This document shows, piece after piece, positions 16,353 through 24,409 of a DNA stretch of 64,000 nt. The DNA is taken from assembly GCA_047630275.1 (NCBI GenBank), contig JBLHVN010000001.1:186001-250000 (forward strand), read 5' to 3'. The notes under the pieces are model-generated. The model saw nothing but the letters and a program-made list of their open reading frames with translations, was not told the DNA's origin and did not search any database. Each line of letters opens with the position of its first letter. Within the stretch, counting starts at the first letter, position 1. A program made the position numbers and the translations under genes. Source of the DNA: GCA-2720865 sp047630275 (GTDB lineage: Bacteria > Bdellovibrionota > Bacteriovoracia > Bacteriovoracales > Bacteriovoracaceae).

Positions 16353-17349
16353 AGTCTAGCCTATATCCTAAAAATAAACTTGTACTGGTGAGCTCTTGTT
16401 TATCATCCTTAAAATTTGAGGAAAATTGAGATGTCTCTAATTGCCAAGTCATCTTTCTAATACCCCAGCCAAAAAGAATGGGTCCAATAGGACTATCATA
16501 AGAAGCTTCGAGTTCAATGTCATATGAAAGGCTTGAGAACTCATTAACCGTATCGCCTCTAACAGCTTTAAAGTTGAAAGACCTCTCAACACCTACTTTT
16601 GTGTTCATCTTTAGTTTTCCCCAATTAGCGAACCTCCATCTTAAAGAAGGACCAAAGGAGCCCGACTTCCAGTTAACAGGGTTATCAGTTTCATTCCAAA
16701 GTCCTGTTTGGTAGCTAAGAGAAAGACCAAAATCAACAGGTAGAAGTGAGTTATAATAGGTCTTTGATTGAAACCTATTGGCCGTTGAAAGAGTCTCTGT
16801 TCCACCATAAATATCTGCAAAATAAGAATTACTAATGGCCTCAGCGTGGAAAGTTAAATGGGTTTCTACTTTTAAAGAACGGTCATTAGAGTGATGTTTT
16901 TCTTGAGCAATATAGACCTTGTTAGGATTCACCTCGGGGTATAATGCAACATCAGCTTCTACTGATCTTAGGTTCTTTGTGAAAGTCTTGTATTTTGCAA
17001 CCTTATCCTTGGTGAGAATATAGCTTATTTGACTACCGCTGGTTTCTTCTTGAGCATAAGCGTAAATATCAGATGAAGTAAAATAGACCTTGGAAGTTTT
17101 AACATCTATTAAACGGGTCCCTTTTAGAATCAGAGCTCTAAAGGGAACAGGGGACCAAGGCTTTTCCCTTTCAGAGTAATACTGCTCTCTGATGGCCAAT
17201 TGCTGGGCCTCTTTTTCCTCATTAGCTAGTTGGTCAATGAGTGAAAAATCACTGGCTTCAATCTCTTCAGAGAGTGAATCAGCAAGCAGGTCATCTTGAG
17301 AAAAGATGGGAACTGAATAGATCAATAGTAAGCAAATTAAGAGTCGCAT
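16342..17349 (-). CDS. Probable outer-membrane beta-barrel protein
   Basis: 335 residues with signal peptide MRLLICLLLIYSVPIFS. After an acidic helical stretch (residues ~20-60), beta-strand-like repeats appear, such as FQSKTYYNSLLPVDFGLSLS and SLFLGYRLDFEI at the C-terminus; the terminal alternating hydrophobic strand resembles the Bam-recognition signal, although it ends in Ile rather than Phe. No obvious Shine-Dalgarno precedes the ATG. It is the first of two genes overlapping by 11 bases, so the two barrels are probably made together. Not recognised as a known porin family. Confidence 0.6.
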   Translation of the reverse strand: MRLLICLLLIYSVPIFSQDDLLADSLSEEIEASDFSLIDQLANEEKEAQQLAIREQYYSEREKPWSPVPFRALILKGTRLIDVKTSKVYFTSSDIYAYAQEETSGSQISYILTKDKVAKYKTFTKNLRSVEADVALYPEVNPNKVYIAQEKHHSNDRSLKVETHLTFHAEAISNSYFADIYGGTETLSTANRFQSKTYYNSLLPVDFGLSLSYQTGLWNETDNPVNWKSGSFGPSLRWRFANWGKLKMNTKVGVERSFNFKAVRGDTVNEFSSLSYDIELEASYDSPIGPILFGWGIRKMTWQLETSQFSSNFKDDKQELTSTSLFLGYRLDFEI

Positions 17350-17511
17350 TTTGTTATTTAGAGTATATCACTTATTCGCCTTACATGATGGGCAGGGCTC
17401 TCCTAAATAGTTGATTTATATTTGAGTGAAAACATAGTGATTCGGCGTGTTGACCCCCTCACCCCTCTTGATAAAGTAATCTTGAGAAAGGCTTTCTGTA
17501 CGTTGATCCAA

Positions 17512-17517
17512 TATAAT
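17512..17517 (+). promoter_or_regulatory. Candidate -10 box for the hydrolase-PilZ gene
   Basis: A perfect TATAAT at 17512-17517, 28 bases before the ATG at 17546. No convincing -35 lies 16-18 bases upstream, so an activated promoter or a chance match are both possible. Confidence 0.35.
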
Positions 17518-17545
17518 GCTCTTTCGTTTTTAAGGGATACCCAAA

Positions 17546-18778
17546 ATGAAATCACTAGTCTCAATGGACTCTTTCGATAGACCACCTTTAAAGGTAGTTA
17601 TTAACGGAAGAGAAATACAATACCTAAACTTCTCTAGACCTAAGACTTGTCACAAAAGTCCTATTGTCTTTTTAGGTGGCGCATTTCAAAAATTCCATTC
17701 ATTCAAAAAAGATGTAGAACTCTTAAGCGATGTTCATCCCATCATCCTAGTAGACCTACCAGGGTTTGGTAGCAATAGTGATTCGGGGAGTGATTTATCG
17801 TTTGAGGATTTGGCCGATATTCTGTGCCAATTTATGGATCAAATGGGAATAGAAAAGATCACTCCTGTAGCCTCGTCCTTTGCTTCAGCCATTGCTTTCA
17901 CTTATGCTTCAAAATATCCAAACAGGACTGAGAAGCTAATCCTTGGCGGAACAACTCCAAAGGTTCGTGAGTCGATTCGTCTTTTACTTGAAGAAAGTAT
18001 CATCTCGGTTAATGAAGGAAAGATAGAAGAGTTTAGCGCTGGAATTGTTTTAAACCTTCTTAACTTTTATAGAAGACATGAAATTAAAGGCTCTCAACTT
18101 CTTCAGCAAGGCCTATATAGGAATATGATGAAGCTAGAAGCTTTAGAGTTATGCCGTTATGAAGCTTCTACAAGAAGACTTCTTTCATTGGATAAATTGC
18201 CTTCAGGTCCCACCTGTGAAACCTTGATCTTAGTAGGGGAATACGACAATTTTACGACCCCGGCTGAATGTTTTGAAGTGGCCCGAATGTGCCCAAAGAG
18301 TACTTTTGGGATACTAAAAAATGCAGATCATATATCTACATGTGAAAATAAAAAGCTTACCTCAAAGCTTTATAAAAAATTCTTAGCAGGGGTTCCTATC
18401 AATGGAACTTCCGGGGTAAAAGTATTCAACCGCTCCGAGTACCCTGTTATGATTCAAAGATTAGAGCCTCGATATGAAGTTGATGACCTAACTATTATTG
18501 AAGGCTCTGGTTCATTCTTTCCTGTAAATATTGTGAACATCTCAACGGCAGGCATCATGCTTAACAAGTCCATGTCTGGAGATCTCCCAATAGGAAATAG
18601 AAACTTAAAGATTCGGCTTCCTTACAAAGAATTAGAAATGGAGTTATTCCTAGTTGATGATCGAGAAGAAACAGTGAGGGGAATCTTTAAGCGCTATAAC
18701 TTTGGGCAGTGTAAAGAATTAGAAGAGTTTGTGCGATTTATCGCGGTGCAGTCCAATGGCTTTTGCGACGCGGCTTAA
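17546..18778 (+). CDS. Alpha/beta-hydrolase fused to a C-terminal PilZ (c-di-GMP-binding) domain
   Basis: 410 residues. Residues ~35-285 form an alpha/beta-hydrolase fold: VFLGGAF (oxyanion region), LVDLPGFGSN, nucleophile elbow VASSFASA with Ser111 (A-S-S-F-A instead of G-x-S-x-G), GEYDNFTTP with Asp234, and NADHIST with His262, so a complete Ser-Asp-His triad can be proposed. Residues ~295-400 form a PilZ-like domain: RLEPR (Arg305/Arg309, the RxxxR motif) and NISTAG (Asn331, Ser333, Gly336, the D/NxSxxG motif). A c-di-GMP-controlled esterase or lipase-like enzyme is inferred. No signal peptide. AAGGGA lies eight bases before the ATG. Monocistronic. Confidence 0.8.
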   Translation: MKSLVSMDSFDRPPLKVVINGREIQYLNFSRPKTCHKSPIVFLGGAFQKFHSFKKDVELLSDVHPIILVDLPGFGSNSDSGSDLSFEDLADILCQFMDQMGIEKITPVASSFASAIAFTYASKYPNRTEKLILGGTTPKVRESIRLLLEESIISVNEGKIEEFSAGIVLNLLNFYRRHEIKGSQLLQQGLYRNMMKLEALELCRYEASTRRLLSLDKLPSGPTCETLILVGEYDNFTTPAECFEVARMCPKSTFGILKNADHISTCENKKLTSKLYKKFLAGVPINGTSGVKVFNRSEYPVMIQRLEPRYEVDDLTIIEGSGSFFPVNIVNISTAGIMLNKSMSGDLPIGNRNLKIRLPYKELEMELFLVDDREETVRGIFKRYNFGQCKELEEFVRFIAVQSNGFCDAA

Positions 18779-18899
18779 AAAAAACTATTTCTAACACCGG
18801 TTTCACTGCGTTAAGAAGTTAAAATCTTTAGGTTTTGAGCATCTTCTGTCGGCCATGTTTCGTTGTCTCATCGAAGTACCCTTGTTATAGTTGACCTCT

Positions 18900-19556
18900 A
18901 TGGATGGAAATATCGTACTTCGTTTAGCCACCGCCCTTCCGGGCTTTTTACTTGGAATTGTTTTCCATGAATGGGCACATGCGTGGACCGCCAAGAAATT
19001 TGGTGACGATACCGCTGAAAGGATGGGACGCCTCTCCATGAACCCTGTTGTTCATTACGACTTAGTAGGAACAATTATCTTTCCTTTAGTTGGAATTGCC
19101 ATGGGCGGAACAATGTTTGGTTGGGCCAAGCCAGTTCCTGTTGATCCAAGAAGATTCAAGAATATTAATAAAGGTATCTTCTGGGTAAGTTTCGCAGGAC
19201 CCATCGCCAATATAATCTTGGCCATCTTAAGTTCATTTCTGCTGGCCATCCTTTACACACAGGTTAATTCAAACTTTGGATTTAATACGGTTGTGCTAGG
19301 GATGCTTCAGTCTTCAATTTATATCAATATCATTCTTGCTGTTTTTAACCTTATTCCTTTTCCGCCACTTGATGGATCTAAGATGGTTTCGACCTTTTTA
19401 GACTACGAGCAGGCGAGAAAGTATGAAGAACTACAACGTTTTACTTTTTTATTTATCGTCTTAATTTGGATGACACCCGTATTAAGTTACATAATGACTC
19501 CGGCGCTCATGATGGGCAATGGGATGACAAGTTTGTTTATTAACCTCTTAGGTTAA
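18900..19556 (+). CDS. Site-2 protease family (M50) membrane metalloprotease
   Basis: 218 residues from ATG 18900; a TTG nine bases upstream is an alternative. Zinc ligands are in FHEWAHAWTAKKFGDD (HExxH, residues ~23-27) and the third ligand region is FPPLDGSKMV (the N/D-PDG-type motif, ~residues 157-165). Five to six hydrophobic segments place the active site in the membrane. The protein is short and lacks PDZ domains, fitting the small rhomboid-independent M50 subgroup often found near scpA and trpS in deltaproteobacteria-like genomes. Its substrate is unknown. The scpA gene begins 18 bases downstream, so it is likely the first gene of the scp operon. Confidence 0.88.
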   Translation: MDGNIVLRLATALPGFLLGIVFHEWAHAWTAKKFGDDTAERMGRLSMNPVVHYDLVGTIIFPLVGIAMGGTMFGWAKPVPVDPRRFKNINKGIFWVSFAGPIANIILAILSSFLLAILYTQVNSNFGFNTVVLGMLQSSIYINIILAVFNLIPFPPLDGSKMVSTFLDYEQARKYEELQRFTFLFIVLIWMTPVLSYIMTPALMMGNGMTSLFINLLG

Positions 19557-19574
19557 TAAAATGAGAGAGACACA

Positions 19575-20522
19575 ATGTTAGACACTAGTATACAGGTCAA
19601 GACTGATCATTTTGATGGGCCGCTAGCTCTTCTATTACTTCTTGTTCAAAAAGAAGAGATGGATGTTCGAGAGCTGGACCTCACAAAGATTACTCAACAG
19701 TACTTAGGCTATCTTGCAGGAATGAGAGAGCTTAACTTTGATGTTGCTGGAGATTACTTATACCTAGCGGCCACGCTTCTCTTTTTGAAGTCAAAGAACT
19801 GTGTCACAGACGAAGAGATGGGAAGACTCCAAGAAGGTCTAGATGGCTCTGGAGAGTTAAATATTACAAGTCAGTCAGAACTTGTTCGCAGGCTTGAAGA
19901 GCTCCAGCATTTTCAAAAGATGGGTGAGACCCTTTGGGAGCTGCCAAAGAAAGGCTATGAAATCTTTTGCAAGCCTAAAGTAAATAGAAAAGCCATTATC
20001 AATTCAATCTTAACTCCAATTGAGCTTGATGAGCTAACTGGTGCCATGATTGAACTCATGCAAAAAGAGAGAAAGAAATATACGGTTATTAAAAGAGACC
20101 GTCTTTCTATTAAAGAAAAACTTCAGTTTCTAAAATCATATTTAAAAGTTGGAAATAAAACTGACTTTGAAACCTTACTCGATCATGACGGAGAAAGGTC
20201 GATAGATAATATCGTGATTACTTTTATCTCACTTCTTGAACTTGCAAGACTTCATAGAGTTGAGATCTTTCAAAATGAAGCCATGTCCAATATCTACGTC
20301 AATGTAACAAAAGACCTAGATGACTTTAATCCAGAGCAGGCCAATGGATTTGAAGATGAGGATGAAGAAGGGCTGCAAGTAGGTGAAGAGATTGATGCTG
20401 AAGCTTTGAAGGAAATGGCAGCAGCGGCTTTTGAAAAAGCGGAAACTCAATTACCAGATCTACCTCAAGTAGAAGCAGAAAAAAACAACAACACAGACAA
20501 TGACAATATAATCCTTCAGTAG
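19575..20522 (+). CDS. scpA: Segregation and condensation protein A (ScpA, kleisin)
   Basis: 315 residues. ScpA is the kleisin that bridges the SMC dimer with ScpB in chromosome compaction and segregation. The N-terminal SMC-neck-binding domain starts FDGPLALLLLLVQKEEMDV, continues ITQQYLGYLAGM, and YLYLAATLLFLKSKNC. The C-terminal winged helix is seen as FISLLELARLHRVEIFQNE (~residues 215-233). A terminal acidic tail (residues ~255-315, rich in Glu and Asp, ending in Asn/Asp) is longer than usual. GAGAGA lies upstream of the ATG. Followed by scpB 12 bases later. Confidence 0.95.
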   Translation: MLDTSIQVKTDHFDGPLALLLLLVQKEEMDVRELDLTKITQQYLGYLAGMRELNFDVAGDYLYLAATLLFLKSKNCVTDEEMGRLQEGLDGSGELNITSQSELVRRLEELQHFQKMGETLWELPKKGYEIFCKPKVNRKAIINSILTPIELDELTGAMIELMQKERKKYTVIKRDRLSIKEKLQFLKSYLKVGNKTDFETLLDHDGERSIDNIVITFISLLELARLHRVEIFQNEAMSNIYVNVTKDLDDFNPEQANGFEDEDEEGLQVGEEIDAEALKEMAAAAFEKAETQLPDLPQVEAEKNNNTDNDNIILQ

Positions 20523-20534
20523 GACGAGACACTT

Positions 20535-21995
20535 ATGGAAGACACACTAAACGTTGAAGAAATTGAAATGATCGAACCACTATTCCCTGAAGGGCTTGAT
20601 GCTCTTTATCCTGGGGACGAGGTACCAATGGAATTAGCTCAAGAAGAGTCTGATGAAGTTGAAACTGAAGCTGAGCTTGATGAGAAGAACTTCGCTCTAG
20701 ACTTAGATTATTTTGATCCTGAATTACAAGAAGATAAGTTATGGCAGGCTAGAACTGGGCTTAATGAAGAATCTCTGAAAGGCGCCATTGAAACCATCGT
20801 TTTTATGGGTGATAAACCAGTTTCTTTAGAAAAGATTAGAAAATTGATCGATGAAGATCTTCCTCTAAGAGTTGTTCACGAAGCTCTTGAGAACCTAATG
20901 GAGAGCTATGAAATTCCAGGTCATGGAATCCGTCTAGTTGAAGTGGCTGAAGGCTATCAGTATAGAACTAAAGCGACTTATTCTAAATACGTTCAAGACC
21001 TCTTCAAAGTTAACTCTCTTGTTTTAACTCCAACGGCTCTTGAAGTCCTCGCGATCATTGCTTACAAACAGCCTTGTTCAAAGATTGAAGTTGATAAGAT
21101 CAGAGGCGTTGATAGTGGACATATTGTTCGTGGCTTAATGGATAAGAGGCTTGTTAAGGTTGCAGGTAGATCTGATGAGATGGGAAGACCTGTTCTTTAC
21201 GGAACAACTCCTGAGTTCTTAGAAGTCTTTAACCTTGCTGACCTTTCGCAACTTCCTCCTGAGCATGAAGTTGAAGAGATGAGTAAAGTGAAGACGTCGA
21301 AGATGTCTGATATTAAAAACATCGTTCAAGAAGGTGATAAAGAAAGATTTAAATTTGAAGAGATGGAAGAGCTTGAAGAATTAAGTGAATCTATTAAATT
21401 GATCGCTTCAGATACTGATTTTATTAAATCTTTGAATGCTCAAGATAAGAAGAAAAATAAAGCTGAAGACGGAGAAGAGGCAAGAAGTGCTTTTGATCTA
21501 TTAGAAGAATACGTAAATAACCAAATCATCATTGTAGAAAACAAAGCTTCTATTGAATCAGAATTAATGACGGCCGTGACTGATCCTCAAGTTATTAGTG
21601 ACCTAACAGCAGGTCCCTTTAATGTTCCTGAGGAAGATGATGAGCTTTTAGATGAAGAATTTGAGATGATCGACCTCGATACCGGAGAGCCTATTCGTGA
21701 GGAAGAAGTCTTAGGAATGGATCTATTAAAAGGTGATGATGAGGATGAAGAAGCCGAATTATCAGCAGCTTTAGATGAAGCCTTTGAGCGGCTTACGGGC
21801 GAAAAGCTTGAAGAAGTAGATGAAGTTCTTAAAGAAGAGCTAGGTCTTGGTCAGCAGAAGATTGAAGATAGAGAAGATGAGTTAGAGGCGAAAACCCATG
21901 ATATTATTGATAAAGCTGACGAACTCGATATCGACCTTTCCTTTCTAGGAGAAGACTTTTCAGACCTAGAGACGAAGGAAGAAGACCAGAATTGA
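20535..21995 (+). CDS. scpB: Segregation and condensation protein B (ScpB) with long acidic extensions
   Basis: 486 residues, more than twice the typical ScpB length of about 180-200. The two winged-helix core occupies residues ~75-245: LKGAIETIVFMGDKPVSLEK, LVEVAEGYQYRTKATYSKYV, TPTALEVLAIIAYKQPCSK, IRGVDSGHIVRGLMDKRLV and GRPVLYGTTPEFLEVF. Before it lies an acidic 75-residue segment, and after it ~240 residues dominated by Glu/Asp, with runs such as EEDDELLDEEFEMIDLD. ScpB dimers bind ScpA in the SMC complex. AGGA precedes the ATG. The extensions are likely disordered; their purpose is unknown. Confidence 0.93.
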   Translation: MEDTLNVEEIEMIEPLFPEGLDALYPGDEVPMELAQEESDEVETEAELDEKNFALDLDYFDPELQEDKLWQARTGLNEESLKGAIETIVFMGDKPVSLEKIRKLIDEDLPLRVVHEALENLMESYEIPGHGIRLVEVAEGYQYRTKATYSKYVQDLFKVNSLVLTPTALEVLAIIAYKQPCSKIEVDKIRGVDSGHIVRGLMDKRLVKVAGRSDEMGRPVLYGTTPEFLEVFNLADLSQLPPEHEVEEMSKVKTSKMSDIKNIVQEGDKERFKFEEMEELEELSESIKLIASDTDFIKSLNAQDKKKNKAEDGEEARSAFDLLEEYVNNQIIIVENKASIESELMTAVTDPQVISDLTAGPFNVPEEDDELLDEEFEMIDLDTGEPIREEEVLGMDLLKGDDEDEEAELSAALDEAFERLTGEKLEEVDEVLKEELGLGQQKIEDREDELEAKTHDIIDKADELDIDLSFLGEDFSDLETKEEDQN

Positions 21996-22005
21996 CATAA
22001 CGCAT

Positions 22006-22026
22006 GGGGCGGAATAGATTCGCCCC
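22006..22026 (+). repeat. Hairpin between scpB and the pseudouridine synthase gene
   Basis: GGGGCG (22006-22011) and CGCCCC (22021-22026) form a 6-bp GC-rich stem with a nine-base loop, just after the scpB stop. There is no T-run, so it is more likely an mRNA-processing or pause site than a terminator. Confidence 0.45.
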
Positions 22027-22081
22027 CAAGTTATATCTTATATAACTCTTGAACCGCCGTGAGGCAGATGAGGAGATCAAA

Positions 22082-23107
22082 ATGAACAGAGCTGTTCGCT
22101 TACAAAAATTTATTGCAGATTGTGGAATTACTAGTCGAAGAAAGGCAGAGGCCTTAATCCTTCAAGGGCGAGTAAAAGTTAATGATCGATTGATTACGGA
22201 AATGGGAACTAAGATTGACCCAGAGACCGATGCTATCTTTGTTGATGGTCAGGCCATTGATAATAAAGTTGAGAAGCTTTATATCGTTCTTCATAAGCCT
22301 CGTGGCTATATGACAACTCTTTCTGATCCTGAAGGGAGAAAGACTGTTATGGACTTAGTTAAGGAGTTCAACGAGAGAATCTACCCTGTAGGGAGGTTAG
22401 ATTATTTATCAGAAGGTCTTTTAATCCTTACTAACGATGGAGAGTTTGCCAACACAGTCATCCACCCAAGTACAAATATCGAAAAAACATATGAAGTTAA
22501 AGTCTTTGGTTCTGTTTCTCATGAGCATTTAAAGAAGATGAGAGATGGGGTTCAAACGACTGAAGGCTTCTTAAAGCCAAAGTCAGTAAGAGTCATTAAA
22601 CAACTTCCAACTAAGACTTGGCTAGAGTTTAGAATCACTGACGGAAAGAACAGAGAAATTAGAAGAATATGTGAGGGCGCAGGACTTACTGTTGATAAGC
22701 TAAAAAGGATCGCTATTGGTGGTCTTCCTATTACTGGAATTGCTCCAGGTTCTTATATTATCTCTACAAAGAAAGAACTTCTTAAACTTATAGGAATTGA
22801 TGAAAATGGCCAAGCCGTTCATAGCGCAAAGGAATACTTCTCTCTTAAGAAGACCGTGAATGTTGCTAGAAAGGGAGCTCAAAATGGAACTTCTGCCGAT
22901 GATTCAACTTTTCATAAGTTTAGAAAAGAATCTTATTATGATTCATTAAAGGCCATTAAAGAGACGAAAAAAGATGCTAGAAGAAAGATCTACGAAGAAG
23001 AGATGAAGGCTAAAGAAGATGCCCATCAAGCCCGTAAGATTAAAAAGGCCAAAAGAGTAGCTAAAAAAGAAGCAGCGAAGAAGCACGGACACGTACAAAT
23101 CATGTAG
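22082..23107 (+). CDS. rluB: RsuA/RluB-family pseudouridine synthase (23S rRNA, RluB-like)
   Basis: 341 residues from ATG 22082, chosen over an upstream in-frame TTG because AGGAG lies seven bases before it. An S4 RNA-binding domain opens the protein (VRLQKFIADCGITSRRKAEA, residues ~4-60), followed by the synthase domain with HKPRGYMTTLSDPEGRKTV and the catalytic-Asp segment PVGRLDYLSEGLLILTNDG. The last ~90 residues are a Lys/Arg/Glu-rich tail, probably extra RNA contacts. RluB modifies U2605 of 23S rRNA; the exact position here cannot be decided from sequence. Its place after scpB is conserved in many bacteria. Confidence 0.9.
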   Translation: MNRAVRLQKFIADCGITSRRKAEALILQGRVKVNDRLITEMGTKIDPETDAIFVDGQAIDNKVEKLYIVLHKPRGYMTTLSDPEGRKTVMDLVKEFNERIYPVGRLDYLSEGLLILTNDGEFANTVIHPSTNIEKTYEVKVFGSVSHEHLKKMRDGVQTTEGFLKPKSVRVIKQLPTKTWLEFRITDGKNREIRRICEGAGLTVDKLKRIAIGGLPITGIAPGSYIISTKKELLKLIGIDENGQAVHSAKEYFSLKKTVNVARKGAQNGTSADDSTFHKFRKESYYDSLKAIKETKKDARRKIYEEEMKAKEDAHQARKIKKAKRVAKKEAAKKHGHVQIM

Positions 23108-23125
23108 TTGTGTTATAATTGAGAG

Positions 23126-23761
23126 GTGATAAAAATACTGATCCTCTCAATTCTTTTTCTCTCCTCCTGCTCAAGTTTCTTTGATTGGGATAAGGTCGTT
23201 ATTCAGGGAATCAAAAAAGAAAAGACCGCTAATTCAAAAAAAACACCGAAAGCATTCGATCTAAGAAGTAAGTTCATAGGTAGGTACAAGTTTGCTGGTG
23301 CCAATATTGAAAGAGCTACTTCAAGCCTAGTTCCTATGAAGGCCTGTCCGAAAGATTCTCTTTTTATAGAGAAGAATGACTTTGAAGGTCTCTCTCTTGC
23401 TTTTAGAGATAAAAGCTCGGAATATTTTTACGATAATATCTATTTTATCAATTCAAGACCTCCCCTTAACTGGATTGCAGAGGAAGACTTAGAAACATTA
23501 TATTCTGGGAATTCAATAAAGCAGTCTAGAAAAAGAATTCAATATAGGGGGAAAGATAAGGTCTACCTAGAATACTTAACGACCATCGAGAGAGTGGATG
23601 ACCTCCTTTTCTATTCCTCAAAAGTGACGGTCTTTAAACCTAGTAGGGTCTTTTCTAATGAGCTTATTCCTGATTATTTAGGAGAGTTACACTGCGCTTA
23701 TGGATTTGATTCTCTGACGGATGAGCAAAAAAAAGCCCAAGTCAGAGACATGGGCTATTAA
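23126..23761 (+). CDS. Predicted lipoprotein of unknown function
   Basis: 211 residues. The start GTG at 23126 is taken because it gives a short lipoprotein signal, MIKILILSILFLSSC, with the lipobox LSSC (Cys15). The only Shine-Dalgarno-like element, GAGAGG, overlaps this GTG, so translation start is unusual and uncertain. After the lipidated Cys comes a basic region (residues ~28-45) and a globular part with many aromatic residues. No family is recognised. It lies 18 bases after rluB and probably ends the scp operon; its 3' end overlaps the terminator of the convergent gene. Confidence 0.65.
   Translation: MIKILILSILFLSSCSSFFDWDKVVIQGIKKEKTANSKKTPKAFDLRSKFIGRYKFAGANIERATSSLVPMKACPKDSLFIEKNDFEGLSLAFRDKSSEYFYDNIYFINSRPPLNWIAEEDLETLYSGNSIKQSRKRIQYRGKDKVYLEYLTTIERVDDLLFYSSKVTVFKPSRVFSNELIPDYLGELHCAYGFDSLTDEQKKAQVRDMGY
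23726..23756 (-). terminator. Intrinsic terminator of the 23782-24099 gene
   Basis: On the minus strand AGCCCA, an 11-base loop, TGGGCT and then a T-run form a canonical terminator. It lies within the last codons of the convergent lipoprotein gene. Confidence 0.75.
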
Positions 23762-23781
23762 GTTATTTTATATTTTCTAGT

Positions 23782-24099
23782 TTAATTATCGTAGGTAACA
23801 ACTTTACTTAAAGTCATATGCTCACTAAGAACATCAACAGCAAACTCTAGAGCTTGATCAGCATAAGGAATGTTATCCTCTGCCATAAGCATTTCAGTAA
23901 AATGGCTTTGTTTAATCAAACTTGCACACATTCTCATGAACTCGGCGCTTCCATCAAAGAATTCAGATTCTTCATCAGTTACGAGTAGATGAGTAAGCAT
24001 GGCGTTAAGCGAGCGGATTAATCTTACCTGCGCTGGACTAAGCCCAGTGGTATCAATTTCAATGTTTAGTTTCTTGCTAGGTATTTGAACGTTTGCCAT
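23782..24099 (-). CDS. Small cytoplasmic protein of unknown function
   Basis: 105 residues from ATG 24099; an ATG three codons earlier overlaps the Shine-Dalgarno AAGGA, whose eight-base distance fits the later start. There is no signal peptide or membrane segment. The protein is acidic and helical: LSPAQVRLIRSLNAMLTHLL, FMRMCASLIKQSHF and ALEFAVDVLSEHMTL. No family is recognised. It is monocistronic, with its own terminator downstream, and its promoter region lies beside the initiator tRNA promoter. Confidence 0.7.
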   Translation of the reverse strand: MANVQIPSKKLNIEIDTTGLSPAQVRLIRSLNAMLTHLLVTDEESEFFDGSAEFMRMCASLIKQSHFTEMLMAEDNIPYADQALEFAVDVLSEHMTLSKVVTYDN

Positions 24100-24207
24100 A
24101 AAATTCATCCTTAAAATCTTTTATTAACTTCTTTCAACAATGACTTATCGGCGTCAGGACGCTTTATTTTAGCTATTTAAGCTGGAGTAAGAGAGGTCGG
24201 TAAATAG

Positions 24208-24236
24208 TGGACAAAGTTTACTGGATATTCTATTAT
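24208..24236 (+). promoter_or_regulatory. Promoter of the initiator tRNA gene
   Basis: TGGACA (24208-24213) and TATTAT (24231-24236) are separated by 17 bases and each match consensus at five of six positions. The predicted start is ~29 bases before the tRNA 5' end. Confidence 0.65.
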
Positions 24237-24271
24237 CCTGATCCAGGCATAATGTGAAATCAACAGTTTGA

Positions 24272-24348
<77 letters not shown>

Positions 24349-24364
24349 AATTTTTTATAAAAAA

Positions 24365-24388
24365 ACGGCTCCGCAAGGGGCCGTTTTT
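24365..24388 (+). terminator. Intrinsic terminator after the initiator tRNA
   Basis: ACGGCTCC, loop GCAA, GGGGCCGT (eight pairs, one G-U) followed by five T. It lies 16 bases after the CCA end. Confidence 0.85.
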
Positions 24389-24409
24389 GTTGGTAAAGTA
24401 GTTAGTGAA

